Assembly: GCF_001021555.1 (NCBI RefSeq)
Contig: NZ_LDCP01000001.1
Coordinates: 806,001 to 870,000 of the forward strand
Origin: Aurantiacibacter marinus
GTDB taxonomy: Bacteria; Pseudomonadota; Alphaproteobacteria; Sphingomonadales; Sphingomonadaceae
Reading direction: 5' to 3'
Length of the DNA stretch: 64,000 nt
This document shows positions 24,294 through 33,182 of this stretch, piece by piece. A program made the translations under genes and the position numbers. Positions within the stretch are counted from its first letter, which is position 1; each line of letters opens with the position of its first letter. The notes below the pieces were generated by a model that was not told the origin of the DNA, searched no databases, and worked only from the letters and a program-made list of their open reading frames with translations.

Positions 24294-25862
24294 GTGACAC
24301 GGCCTGCTACCCATATCTGGAGGCTCCTGAAATGGGGCCGCACTCTGGCGCGTCACGGTGCACTGCGCGGGATTGAGCGTGATGCCAATACGCCCGATCC
24401 TGTCAAACGTCTGGCGCGCATCGCGCGCTTCGGCACGATCCAGCCTAAAGAGCCGGACTATGCAGGAGCCTTTCGCGCTATCGGCCCTGCCGCGATCAAG
24501 CTCGGGCAGACGCTGGCTACGCGGCCCGACCTTGTCGGTGATGAAGCCGCGCACAATTTGCTCAGCCTGCAAGACAGTCTCCCGCCGGTTCCTTTCGCGC
24601 AAATGCGCCGCCAGATCGAAAGCAGTTTCGAACGCCCGCTGGAAGAACTGTTCAGCGAAGTGGACCCTGATCCGGTGGGCGCAGCCAGCATTGCACAGGT
24701 CCACAGGGCCAAGACCATCGAAGGCCGCGACGTGGCGATCAAAGTGCTGCGCCCCGGCATTCGGGAGAAATTTGCGGATGACATCACCACATATGAATGG
24801 GCAGCGGCCCATCTTGAAGCGCTGGGCGGAGAAGCCACCCGGCTGCGCCCGCGTCTGACCATAGCCAATTTCAAACGCTGGACGAACAGCGAGCTGGACC
24901 TGCGCAGAGAGGCCGCGTCAGCTTCCGAACTCGCCGATGCCATGCGCGGCATGGAAGGTTACCGCATCCCGTCGATTGATTGGGATCGTACCAATGGCCG
25001 CGTGATGACGATCGAATGGATCGACGGGGTCAAGATATCCGACCAGCAGGCCTTGATTGCTGCCGGGCATGATATGCCCGATCTGGCGCGGCGGCTGGTT
25101 CTGGCTTTCCTTACGCAGGCCATCAGCGGCGGGTTTTTCCATGCCGATATGCATCAGGGCAATCTGTTCGTGCAAGCCGACGGCACCATCGTGGCAATTG
25201 ATTTCGGCATCATGGGCCGGATCGACCAGCGCGCCCGGCAATGGCTGGCAGAGATCCTTTATGGCTTGATTACGGGCGATTACAAACGCGTGGCGGAAAT
25301 TCATTTCGAAGCGCAATATGTGCCCAGCTATCATTCGGTCGATGAATTCGCGACGGCGCTGCGGGCTGTGGGCGAACCCATGCGCGGCAAGCCGGTGAGC
25401 GAGCTGTCCGTGGGTCAGATGCTGGACGGCTTGTTCGCCATTACCCGCGATTTCGACATGCAGACGCAGCCGCATCTGCTGCTGCTGCAAAAGACCATGG
25501 TAATGGTCGAAGGTATTGCCACGCAGCTCGATCCGTCGATCAACATGTGGGAAACGTCCGCGCCCTATGTGCGCAGCTGGATGCGCGACGAATTGGGGCC
25601 GGAAGCTGCCATTGCCGACCGTATTCGCCAAGATACGCAGACGCTGCTGCGCCTGCCGCAGCTCGTCCGCCGGATGGAAGAGCAATTCCCGGCGAAGGGC
25701 GGTGCGCCGGATCAACCGCCGCTGCCTGACGTGGAGCTTGTGTGGGAACGCAGCGCGCGTAAGGGGGGCGGTGTGCTGAGTGGCTGGACGGGTTATGTGG
25801 TGGCCGCGATTGCAGGGGGCGGTATAGTGTTCGCGGGGAGTGCAATGGGGTGGCTTGGATAA
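24294..25862 (+). CDS. ubiB: ubiquinone biosynthesis kinase-like protein UbiB (ABC1/ADCK family)
   Basis: 522 residues from the GTG at 24294, three bases after the ubiE stop and with GGAAGA upstream; an ATG at 24279 inside ubiE is the alternative. UbiB is an atypical protein-kinase-like ATPase needed for ubiquinone synthesis. The KxGQ signature (AAIKLGQTLATRPDL), Ala-rich loop (VGAASIAQVHRAK), HADMHQGNLFV and AIDFGIMG are present. Two C-terminal helices (VVAAIAGGGIVFAGSAMGWLG region) anchor it in the membrane. Its end overlaps the next gene by 13 nt. Confidence 0.95.
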   Translation: MTRPATHIWRLLKWGRTLARHGALRGIERDANTPDPVKRLARIARFGTIQPKEPDYAGAFRAIGPAAIKLGQTLATRPDLVGDEAAHNLLSLQDSLPPVPFAQMRRQIESSFERPLEELFSEVDPDPVGAASIAQVHRAKTIEGRDVAIKVLRPGIREKFADDITTYEWAAAHLEALGGEATRLRPRLTIANFKRWTNSELDLRREAASASELADAMRGMEGYRIPSIDWDRTNGRVMTIEWIDGVKISDQQALIAAGHDMPDLARRLVLAFLTQAISGGFFHADMHQGNLFVQADGTIVAIDFGIMGRIDQRARQWLAEILYGLITGDYKRVAEIHFEAQYVPSYHSVDEFATALRAVGEPMRGKPVSELSVGQMLDGLFAITRDFDMQTQPHLLLLQKTMVMVEGIATQLDPSINMWETSAPYVRSWMRDELGPEAAIADRIRQDTQTLLRLPQLVRRMEEQFPAKGGAPDQPPLPDVELVWERSARKGGGVLSGWTGYVVAAIAGGGIVFAGSAMGWLG

Positions 25863-26986
25863 AATCGCGTCCCAAACCATGGGACCGTTTTTCGAATTGG
25901 GCGCCGGGGGCGGCGATGCTTGTGCTGGCGCTTGCCCTGGCAGTGCTTGTGGCGGCTGTGCTGACCGAGCGTTCCGCGATTTACGATGCACCTGCCGCCG
26001 ACGTAACAGCTGCGCCTGATGTCGCTGCTGCGCCTGCTGGCGCTCCGGACGAGGCGCAAATCCAGTCATCCTCCCGTGATACGGACCTGCAATTGTATGA
26101 CCGCATTGCCCAGCGGGTTCGGGGCGGCGAAAATTATTATCAGGTGGCTGTGGAAGAACAGCGCGCACGCGATTTTCCCGTGCGGCCCGGATTGGCGGTT
26201 CGCCTGCCAACGCTCGCCTTCATCACCGCTGCCATCGGGCAATGGGGGCTGTTTGCGCTGGGCATCGTACTGGTGCTTTCAACATTAGTCGCCTGGCACT
26301 ACCGATTGCGCGATGCGCCGGGCGGGCCAGGCCGGCTGCGGTATATATTGCTGCTGCTGCTGATCGGCGTGGTGACGGGATTCAAACCGCAATATCTTGT
26401 GCTGCATGAAGTTTGGGCGGGATTGCTGATCGCGCTGTCTCTGGGACTTTACCGGCCCAACAGATGGATTTGGGCCTTCCTTGCTGGTGTGCTTGCGCTG
26501 GCCATCCGTGAACATGCCTTGCCGTTTATTCTGCTGATGGCAGTGTTTGCGTGGGCGCGGGGCAATCGCGGTGAAGCGGCTGCATGGCTTGGCGCGGTAC
26601 TGATCTTCGGGGCATTGCTATTGTTCCACCTGTCGCTGGTCGGCCAATATACCACTGCAGAAGACCCCGCATCGCCCGGCTGGATGGCGCTGCGCGGATT
26701 TGGCGGGCTGACTGCCAACATCGTGCTGTCCAGCCCGCTGCAATATCTGCCGGGATGGCTGGCTGCGCCCCTGGCTTTGCTGCCGCTGATCGGCTGGGCC
26801 GGGTGGCGCTCGTGGTTTGGCTTGACCGGATTTCTGCTGTGCCTTGGTTACGGCGTGCTGTTCATGATCGCGGGCCGCGATAATAATTTCTACTGGGCGC
26901 TGATCGTCATGCCGATCTGGTTCGTCGGCTATGCCTTTGTTCCGCGTGCTTTGATGAGTCTGTGGCAATCTGCGCGCGGGAATTGA
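25850..26986 (+). CDS. multispanning membrane protein, possible GT-C-like, tandem paralogue 1
   Basis: 378 residues, GTG start inside the ubiB end. About ten hydrophobic segments. After the first helix comes an extracytoplasmic Ala/Pro/Asp loop and then DLQLYDRIAQRVRGGENYYQVAVEEQRA..FPVRP..AVRLPTLA, a pattern shared almost position by position with the next gene. Acidic residues in the first large loop followed by a multi-TM core are reminiscent of GT-C glycosyltransferases, but I cannot assign a family with confidence. It sits between ubiB and coaBC, apparently cotranscribed with ubiE-ubiB. Confidence 0.7.
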   Translation: MAWIKSRPKPWDRFSNWAPGAAMLVLALALAVLVAAVLTERSAIYDAPAADVTAAPDVAAAPAGAPDEAQIQSSSRDTDLQLYDRIAQRVRGGENYYQVAVEEQRARDFPVRPGLAVRLPTLAFITAAIGQWGLFALGIVLVLSTLVAWHYRLRDAPGGPGRLRYILLLLLIGVVTGFKPQYLVLHEVWAGLLIALSLGLYRPNRWIWAFLAGVLALAIREHALPFILLMAVFAWARGNRGEAAAWLGAVLIFGALLLFHLSLVGQYTTAEDPASPGWMALRGFGGLTANIVLSSPLQYLPGWLAAPLALLPLIGWAGWRSWFGLTGFLLCLGYGVLFMIAGRDNNFYWALIVMPIWFVGYAFVPRALMSLWQSARGN

Positions 26987-27017
26987 GATTGTCGGCGCTG
27001 CACTTCAAAGTGCTGCA

Positions 27018-28136
27018 ATGAATTTGCTGCGCGATCCTGTAGGCTGGTGGGAAGGGCAGGGCCGCCCGCTTGCCCTGTTGCCGCGCTGGGCGGCGCTGGC
27101 ACTGATCATCCTTACTGCCGCCGTCATGGCGTGGAGCGCTGCGACTGTCGCACCCGTGGCGCAAACAGCGCTTCCCGCCGATGAAGCCAGCCAGGCCGCG
27201 CCGGCTGATAACGATGGCGGCGATCTGGCTCTGTATCGGCGTATCTCCGAAAGAGTCATCGCGGGCGAAAATTATTACGCCGCCGCCATGGCGGAGCAGC
27301 GCGCCGGCAATTATCCGACGCGGCCCTTTGTCACCGTGCGCCTGCCAATGCTGGCGATGATCCACAAGGCGATCGGGGTGGAAGGCGCGAACATGCTGCT
27401 GCTCGTGCTGCTGGTCGGTACCATCCTGCTTTTCATGCACAATCTGCGCGACCAAACCTTGCCGCTGGAACGGGTGGGGGCAGGCATATTGCTGCTGCTG
27501 GGCGGTGCTGCTGCGATTACGCCCGAGGCTGGACTAATCCATGAATTGCTAGCCGGACTGCTGCTGACACTGGCGTTGGCCATGTACCGGCCCGATCGCT
27601 GGTGGCCCGCGCTGATTGCCGCCGGGCTGGCCCTGGCTGTGCGTGAACTTGCCGTGGCATTCGTGCTGTTGTGGCTGGTCTTTGCTGTTTCGCGCAGGCG
27701 CTGGATCGAAGTGGCGGGCGTTGCGGGTTTGCTCGCGGTGTTCGCGATTGGTCTGTATCTGCATTGGCTCGGCGTCGAGGCGCAGCGCCTTCCCGGCGAT
27801 GCCTCGTCGCAAGGATGGGACGCGTTTACCGGGATCAGCCTGCCGCTGCTCGCCTTGTCAAAGCTTACCGTGCTGCTCATCCTGCCGCTCTGGCTTGCCA
27901 TGCCGCTGGCTGTACTGCCCTTGCTGGGCTGGCTCGGGCTGGGAGGACGCCTCGGCCTGTTCTCAGCATTGTGGTTCGCAGGGTTCTTTGCCGCGATGGC
28001 GCTGTTTGCGCGGCCAGAAAATTTCTACTGGGTGCAATTGACCCTGCCTGCCTATCTGGCCGGTTTCGCATTTGTGCCCCGCGCTTTGTCCGATCTCGTC
28101 TTTGCGATAAGAGGGCGCACGGAAAGGCAAATTTAA
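27018..28136 (+). CDS. multispanning membrane protein, possible GT-C-like, tandem paralogue 2
   Basis: 372 residues, 31 nt after its paralogue. Shared blocks include DLALYRRISERVIAGENYY, RAGNYPTRPFVTVRLPMLA, HELLAGLLLTLALAMYRPDRWWPALIAAGLALAVRELA and the near-terminal FVPRALSDL. The sequence between blocks is well diverged, so the duplication is old. The core is about ten helices. Role unknown; membrane glycosyl transfer is only a guess. The stop is 48 nt before coaBC. Confidence 0.7.
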   Translation: MNLLRDPVGWWEGQGRPLALLPRWAALALIILTAAVMAWSAATVAPVAQTALPADEASQAAPADNDGGDLALYRRISERVIAGENYYAAAMAEQRAGNYPTRPFVTVRLPMLAMIHKAIGVEGANMLLLVLLVGTILLFMHNLRDQTLPLERVGAGILLLLGGAAAITPEAGLIHELLAGLLLTLALAMYRPDRWWPALIAAGLALAVRELAVAFVLLWLVFAVSRRRWIEVAGVAGLLAVFAIGLYLHWLGVEAQRLPGDASSQGWDAFTGISLPLLALSKLTVLLILPLWLAMPLAVLPLLGWLGLGGRLGLFSALWFAGFFAAMALFARPENFYWVQLTLPAYLAGFAFVPRALSDLVFAIRGRTERQI

Positions 28137-28184
28137 CCATCATTTGCGAAGGCGTACGCTTGGACTATTAGCGGACCCTACGCT

Positions 28185-29912
28185 TTGCTGCATGAGCGCA
28201 TCGAACCCGCAACGGAGGATACAACGACTACTCCCAGAATTCTGCTTATCGTGGGCGGCGGTATTGCCGCGTATAAGTCCTGCGAGCTTGTCCGCCTGAT
28301 CAGAAAGGGCGGGGCAGAGGTTACCTGTGTGCTTACCGAAGGCGGCGCTCAGTTCGTCACACCGATGTCGCTTGCAGCGCTGTCCGGCAATGAAGTTCAC
28401 ACCACGCTGTGGAACCTGAAGGACGAGGCCGAAATCGGCCACATTCAATTGTCGCGCGAAGCAGACCTAGTCGTCGTTTGTCCTGCCACTGCCAACATGC
28501 TGGCGAAGATGGCCGCTGGCATCGCCGATGATCTCGCCACGACACTTCTGCTCGCCACCAACCAGCCGGTGATGGCGGTTCCGGCGATGAATGTGAAAAT
28601 GTGGCAGCATGAAGCGACCACACGCAATGTCGAAACCCTGCGCGCATCCGGCATCAAGGTGATGGAGCCCGATATGGGTGACATGGCTTGCGGGGAATTC
28701 GGTCCTGGCCGGTTGCCCGAACCCGAAGCTGTCTGGATGGAAATCGCCAATGCGCTCGGCCTGGATGCGGCTGCTGCCAGCAGCGACATCGCCCGCTACC
28801 TTGCGAACCGCAATGCGGACGAGGAATGGGGCGAGGAAGAATACGAACCAGAGGAAGCCGCCGCACGCGGGGGCGGGCTTGGCGGTCTGCTCTCCTCGCT
28901 TATCCCGCGCGCAGCCGCGCCCAAGGTTGCAGAGGACGATGATGAGTTCGAAGGCATGGAATTGCCCGAAGGCATCATCGAAGGTCCTGAATTGCCCGAA
29001 CCCGATCTGACTGGATCGGAACATCTCTTCGCCAAGAAGGGCGCAGCCAGCGCTGCGCCGCCCACCGACCGCGAAGCGATCAATCACGAGGTCAACGCGC
29101 GGCAAGCTGCCCCTCAGCCATTCGAAGGCGAAGAAGCTGCGGCACCGGTCAATTCCATTGATTCGCGCGGCGAAAGCGGCGTGCCAGCGGCGCCCGAACA
29201 GGATTTTGACGGTTTCGATCCACTCGCCGGTCAGCCGGGCTTCGATGAGGATATCGAGCACCGCCCGCTGTACGGCAAACATGTTCTGGTGACAGCAGGG
29301 CCAACTCATGAGCCGATTGATCCGGTTCGCTATCTTGCCAATCGCAGTTCCGGCAAACAGGGCTATGCCATCGCTGCTGCAGCGGCTGCTGCAGGCGCGA
29401 AGGTCACGCTTGTTTCCGGACCGGTACATTTGCGTACCCCGCTGGGCGTTGACCGGATCGACGTAGGCAGTGCAGAGGAAATGGCCGCTGCCGTGCGCGG
29501 TGCCTTGCCTGCCGATGTCGCCATTATGGTCGCCGCCGTCGCTGATTGGCGCCCGCGCGATTATATCGAACGCAAGATCAAGAAACGCGGCTCTGCCCCG
29601 CCGGCGCTGATCTTATCCGAAAATCCCGACATTTTGGCCAGCGTTGCCGCCAGTGCAGAACGCCCGGAACTGCTTATCGGTTTCGCGGCGGAAACCAATG
29701 ATGTGGTCGATAACGCCCGCAAGAAGCGCAAGAACAAGGGCGTCGACTGGATTGTTGCCAATGATGTATCCGGCGAAGTCATGGGCGGGGACGACAACCA
29801 GGTTCACCTTGTGCGCGAAAACAAGGTCGAGCATTGGGATGCCATGACCAAGCAGGATGTCGCGATGAAGCTCGTCACCCAAATCGCCGAACGGCTGACC
29901 GAAAATGCCTGA
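28185..29912 (+). CDS. coaBC: bifunctional phosphopantothenoylcysteine decarboxylase / phosphopantothenate-cysteine ligase
   Basis: 575 residues versus about 400 normally. CoaC (about 15-195) has the flavin site [12 protein letters not shown], active His in HIQLSREAD, and the [13 protein letters not shown] signature with the catalytic Cys. CoaB (about 360-575) has [24 protein letters not shown] and [12 protein letters not shown]. The two enzymes make phosphopantetheine for CoA. Between them lies an acidic, Pro/Ala-rich linker of about 160 residues. The start is unclear: a TTG at 28185 is the only in-frame choice upstream of the CoaC fold, while an ATG at 28192 is out of frame. The end overlaps dut by 8 nt. 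Confidence 0.93.
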   Translation: MLHERIEPATEDTTTTPRILLIVGGGIAAYKSCELVRLIRKGGAEVTCVLTEGGAQFVTPMSLAALSGNEVHTTLWNLKDEAEIGHIQLSREADLVVVCPATANMLAKMAAGIADDLATTLLLATNQPVMAVPAMNVKMWQHEATTRNVETLRASGIKVMEPDMGDMACGEFGPGRLPEPEAVWMEIANALGLDAAAASSDIARYLANRNADEEWGEEEYEPEEAAARGGGLGGLLSSLIPRAAAPKVAEDDDEFEGMELPEGIIEGPELPEPDLTGSEHLFAKKGAASAAPPTDREAINHEVNARQAAPQPFEGEEAAAPVNSIDSRGESGVPAAPEQDFDGFDPLAGQPGFDEDIEHRPLYGKHVLVTAGPTHEPIDPVRYLANRSSGKQGYAIAAAAAAAGAKVTLVSGPVHLRTPLGVDRIDVGSAEEMAAAVRGALPADVAIMVAAVADWRPRDYIERKIKKRGSAPPALILSENPDILASVAASAERPELLIGFAAETNDVVDNARKKRKNKGVDWIVANDVSGEVMGGDDNQVHLVRENKVEHWDAMTKQDVAMKLVTQIAERLTENA

Positions 29913-30378
29913 GGCGGCGAGCGGGGCGAAGGTTTCTGTACGGGTAATGCGCCTGCCGCACGGCGACGGGCTTGCCCTGCCGTCTTACGCCACTTCCGGA
30001 GCGGCTGGAATGGACGTGGTGGCTGCCGAGGATGTGACTATTGCGCCGCGTGGCCGCCATGCCGTTGCAACCGGCTTTGCGATGGCCATCCCTGAGGGGT
30101 ATGAAATCCAGGTCCGCCCCCGCTCAGGCCTGGCTCTGAAACACGGGATCACTCTACCCAATACCCCCGGAACTATCGATTCCGATTATCGCGGTGAACT
30201 GAAAGTGATCCTGATCAACCACGGCGATGCCGACTTTCCAATCAAGCGCGGTGACAGGATAGCGCAGCTGGTGCTGGCACCTGTTACGCTGGCGGCGTGG
30301 GATGAAGTTGCAGAGCTGGAGGATACGGCGCGCGGCGCTGGCGGATTTGGTTCAACCGGCGGACACGGAAAACTCTGA
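29905..30378 (+). CDS. dut: deoxyuridine 5'-triphosphate nucleotidohydrolase
   Basis: 157 residues, trimeric dUTPase type. It converts dUTP to dUMP and keeps uracil out of DNA. All five motifs are visible: [39 protein letters not shown] and the flexible C-terminal [11 protein letters not shown]. It overlaps the coaBC end by 8 nt, a common arrangement, so translation is probably coupled. Confidence 0.97.
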   Translation: MPEAASGAKVSVRVMRLPHGDGLALPSYATSGAAGMDVVAAEDVTIAPRGRHAVATGFAMAIPEGYEIQVRPRSGLALKHGITLPNTPGTIDSDYRGELKVILINHGDADFPIKRGDRIAQLVLAPVTLAAWDEVAELEDTARGAGGFGSTGGHGKL

Positions 30379-30396
30379 CCAGTATAAAGCGGGCGG

Positions 30397-31194
30397 TCAT
30401 TCGCCCAAGCCCAATCCCCACGCGATAGCTGGGCCCCATGCCTTGCTGGTGAAGAAAAATGTCGCCAACGCAATGAAAGCAGATGCACCCGCGAACAGCA
30501 TGATCGCAATGCGCCGGGCAAAGGTGGGGAAATCACGGTCCGCAGTTCGGATCACAAATTCTGCCACCAGCAGGTTGGGCAGGTAGAACCAGAACACCAT
30601 GATCTTGTCGAACGTCCCGCTGAAATCAGCGGTATGGCCGGCCTTTCCGAACAGCGCGAACCAGAAGCCGTAATCCATCCGGTACAGCCACGATCCAATG
30701 GCCAGCGCAAATAGGCGAATGGCCCATGCGCGGTGACGTTTGAATTGGCGGTTTCGGGCGTGGTGGATTGTCAGCAGTGCCGCCGCGCCCATCAATATCC
30801 CGTACAGAGCGAAGCCCACGCTCATCAGCGGTCCGCCGACTGTGCCGCGCAAGCTGATGAACACAAGGCCGCCAATCGCTGTCAGCAGCGCGCTGGCGAC
30901 ATATGTCCTGCCGATAATCCGATGCATGCGCGGCCATCGCCGGCGAACAGCGCCGATGAACTGGACAGGCCCGAGCAACAGGATGACAGCACCGAGTGCA
31001 AAGTGCACGCCAATGCCGATGCTGGCCGCAGGCGACTGACCTTCTGCATAAAGTGCGGGAAGAAAGGCGTTCCACGCGGCCGGTTCACCTTTTGCGATGG
31101 CGCAGAGATAAAATGCCAGAATGAAAAGAGCGAAAAGCGCGCCACTCAGCCAGACCACTGCGGCCAGCGCACGTATTGACCAGGTCAGTGCCAT
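30397..31194 (-). CDS. DUF2306-like membrane protein
   Basis: 265 residues with about seven to eight membrane helices. The segment RWPRMHRIIGRTYVASALLTAIGGL is the hallmark of the DUF2306/COG5395 family, with further His residues (HHARNRQFKRHRAW) in the next loop that could bind heme or metal. A start at 31266 would lie in the terminator hairpin, so 31194 (MALTWSIRA) is preferred. It is convergent with dut. A second family member is at 38079-38633. Function unknown. Confidence 0.75.
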   Translation of the reverse strand: MALTWSIRALAAVVWLSGALFALFILAFYLCAIAKGEPAAWNAFLPALYAEGQSPAASIGIGVHFALGAVILLLGPVQFIGAVRRRWPRMHRIIGRTYVASALLTAIGGLVFISLRGTVGGPLMSVGFALYGILMGAAALLTIHHARNRQFKRHRAWAIRLFALAIGSWLYRMDYGFWFALFGKAGHTADFSGTFDKIMVFWFYLPNLLVAEFVIRTADRDFPTFARRIAIMLFAGASAFIALATFFFTSKAWGPAIAWGLGLGE

Positions 31195-31230
31195 GTCTGC
31201 GAGCCTAAGGTGGTGATTGGTGTGGGGCAA

Positions 31231-31260
31231 AAGAAAAGGGCGGACCAATGCGGTCCGCCC
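31231..31260 (-). terminator. terminator of the DUF4136 lipoprotein gene
   Basis: GGGCGGACC (31238-31246) pairs perfectly with GGTCCGCCC (31252-31260) over a 5-nt loop. On the minus strand it is followed by TTTTCTTTTG, ending the gene at 31293-31997. Confidence 0.85.
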
Positions 31261-31292
31261 TTTCATTGTCTCTTATGCAACCGGCGCTGCTG

Positions 31293-31997
31293 TTAACGCT
31301 CGCCGCGCTGGCCTTCGGGTGCGATGGAAATGCGCACGGTTTCACCCGAATTTCCGGGGAAGTCGGTAAACATCGCTTCTACCAGATTGGGCACCAGATA
31401 TTGCAGGCGGTTCGATTGCGATACGGCCTGCGCGCTGCCTTCGAACAAGCGTTCGCCGGTGGCGGCATTATCGATCTTCAGGTCGATCCCGCTGGTAAAG
31501 ACGGTGTAGCTGACGACATCATTGCCGCGACCGAAGAAGGGGTCTTGCCACCCATATCCCCAGCGGCTGCTAGGCACATAGGCCACACGCGCTCGGCCTA
31601 GCCGGTCGCGGTATACGACCCGGCGGGAATAGGAATTCCATGGGCTGAAGAAGGGATCGCGGCCAAAACCTGTCGAACGGACACGTTCGCGGCCATTATC
31701 CACGCCATAATCGAAGCGCACAAGCAAGGTGGCGTCCTCTGGCGTGGCAGCCTGAACATAGCCAAGCTGTGCCATTTCTTCCTCGACCCGGTCGGCATAA
31801 AGGCTGAATTCCAGCCCGCCGGCGAGCGCCGGATCTTCTGCCAGTACAAAGAAACTCTGCCCCTGCGGTGCAGGCAACTGGCTTTCGAAGCGCGACACGT
31901 CCGCACGGAAAGGCGTGGCACACGCGGCAAGGCCCAGAGTGAGCGCGGCCAGTGTTGCCAGCTTGGTGCCTTTTTTCAGCGTGGTGGTAATATTCAT
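31293..31997 (-). CDS. DUF4136-like lipoprotein
   Basis: 234 residues. The signal peptide ends in a good lipobox (LGLAAC, Cys at residue 26), so it is likely outer-membrane or periplasmic lipid-anchored. The mature domain begins with ADVSRFESQLPAPQGQSFFVLAED and has GYVQAATPEDATLLVRFDYGVDNG, the usual look of DUF4136, then an Arg/Tyr-rich insertion and SGIDLKIDNAATGERLFEGSAQA. Function unknown. It is monocistronic with its own terminator. Confidence 0.8.
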   Translation of the reverse strand: MNITTTLKKGTKLATLAALTLGLAACATPFRADVSRFESQLPAPQGQSFFVLAEDPALAGGLEFSLYADRVEEEMAQLGYVQAATPEDATLLVRFDYGVDNGRERVRSTGFGRDPFFSPWNSYSRRVVYRDRLGRARVAYVPSSRWGYGWQDPFFGRGNDVVSYTVFTSGIDLKIDNAATGERLFEGSAQAVSQSNRLQYLVPNLVEAMFTDFPGNSGETVRISIAPEGQRGER

Positions 31998-32162
31998 GGC
32001 TTATCTTCCTGCAGCCGGAGGCCTGGGGGCGTGCGCCATCACATTTCAGACGCAAGCCAATTTCAACGACAGAGCGTGCAATAGCAAGGGCGGGCTGAAC
32101 CGGGCTTGAACCAATGCGGCAAAACCGATTGATTTGAGTGACTTGTTGTAAAATGAACGGGG

Positions 32163-33182
32163 CTAGCCGCGCACCAGGCCTAACGCCTGATAAGCCGAAT
32201 CAAGGGTCGGCCTGCTCAATTCGCGCGCTTGTGTAGCTCCGCGCGCCAGAATCGCATCCAGAGCCTCGCGGTCCTCTTTCAGTTCCACAAACCGTTCACG
32301 GATCGGGCCGAGGGTCTCGACCAGCTTTTCAGCCAGTACTGGCTTGAAATGGCCGAAGCCTTGGCCGCCATGTTCAGCCAGCACGGCTTCGGGCGTTGTC
32401 TCTGCCAATGCAGCAAAAATGGTGATGAGGTTGAGCGCTTCAGCGCGGCCTTCCAGTCCGGCCATTTCACTCGGCAGAGGTTCCGGATCGGTCTTTGCCT
32501 TCTTCACCTTTGCCGCAATTTCGTCGGGCGTGTCGGACAGGTTGATCCGGCTCATATCCGAAGGTTCGGATTTGCTCATCTTGCGCGAACCATCACGCAG
32601 CGACATGATCCGCGCGGCGGCCTTGGGAATGTAGGGATCGGGAAGTGTGAAAACAGGCGCGTCTTCCGTCCCGAAGTCATTGTTGAACTTCTGCGCTATG
32701 TCGCGTGCCAGCTCCAGATGCTGCTTCTGGTCCTCTCCCACGGGAACGTGGGTCGCCTGATACAGCAGCACGTCGGCAGCTTGCAGCACAGGATAGCCGA
32801 ACAATGCGACTGACTGGCCTTCACGGTTCTTTCCCGCCTTGTCCTTCCACTGCGTCATGCGGTTAAGCCAGCCCATGCGCGCGGTGCCCATCAACAACCA
32901 TTGCAGCTCTGCATGGGCGGGCACTTGCGCCTGATTGAACAGCACGGTTTTCGCCGGATCGAGCCCGCAGGCGACCAGTGTGGCGACCATTTCCAGTGTG
33001 CTGGCGTGCAGGTCCTTCGGATCATGCGGCATCGAAATGGCGTGCAGATCGGCGAGGAAGATCAGGCACTTGCCATCCTGCGCCACTGCCTCGTCCTGCA
33101 ACTTCACATAATTGCGGATCGCACCAAGATAATTGCCCAGATGCGGCTTGCCTGTGGGCTGAATTCCAGAAACGACAATCAT
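32163..33182 (-). CDS. trpS: tryptophan-tRNA ligase
   Basis: 339 residues, class I synthetase. The HIGH-type motif is in SGIQPTGKPHLGNYLGAI and the KMSKS loop is KMSKSEPSD. The N-terminal Rossmann fold carries the tryptophan site region (LLYQATHVPVGEDQKQH). It charges tRNA-Trp. It overlaps the murJ stop by 4 nt (ATGA), an unusual but common pairing in sphingomonads as I recall, implying coupled translation. Confidence 0.97.
   Translation of the reverse strand: MIVVSGIQPTGKPHLGNYLGAIRNYVKLQDEAVAQDGKCLIFLADLHAISMPHDPKDLHASTLEMVATLVACGLDPAKTVLFNQAQVPAHAELQWLLMGTARMGWLNRMTQWKDKAGKNREGQSVALFGYPVLQAADVLLYQATHVPVGEDQKQHLELARDIAQKFNNDFGTEDAPVFTLPDPYIPKAAARIMSLRDGSRKMSKSEPSDMSRINLSDTPDEIAAKVKKAKTDPEPLPSEMAGLEGRAEALNLITIFAALAETTPEAVLAEHGGQGFGHFKPVLAEKLVETLGPIRERFVELKEDREALDAILARGATQARELSRPTLDSAYQALGLVRG

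Noticed and set aside
24918-26210. 430-residue minus-strand frame over ubiB and the first paralogue
   Set aside because: Antisense to well-supported genes, with no domain signal.
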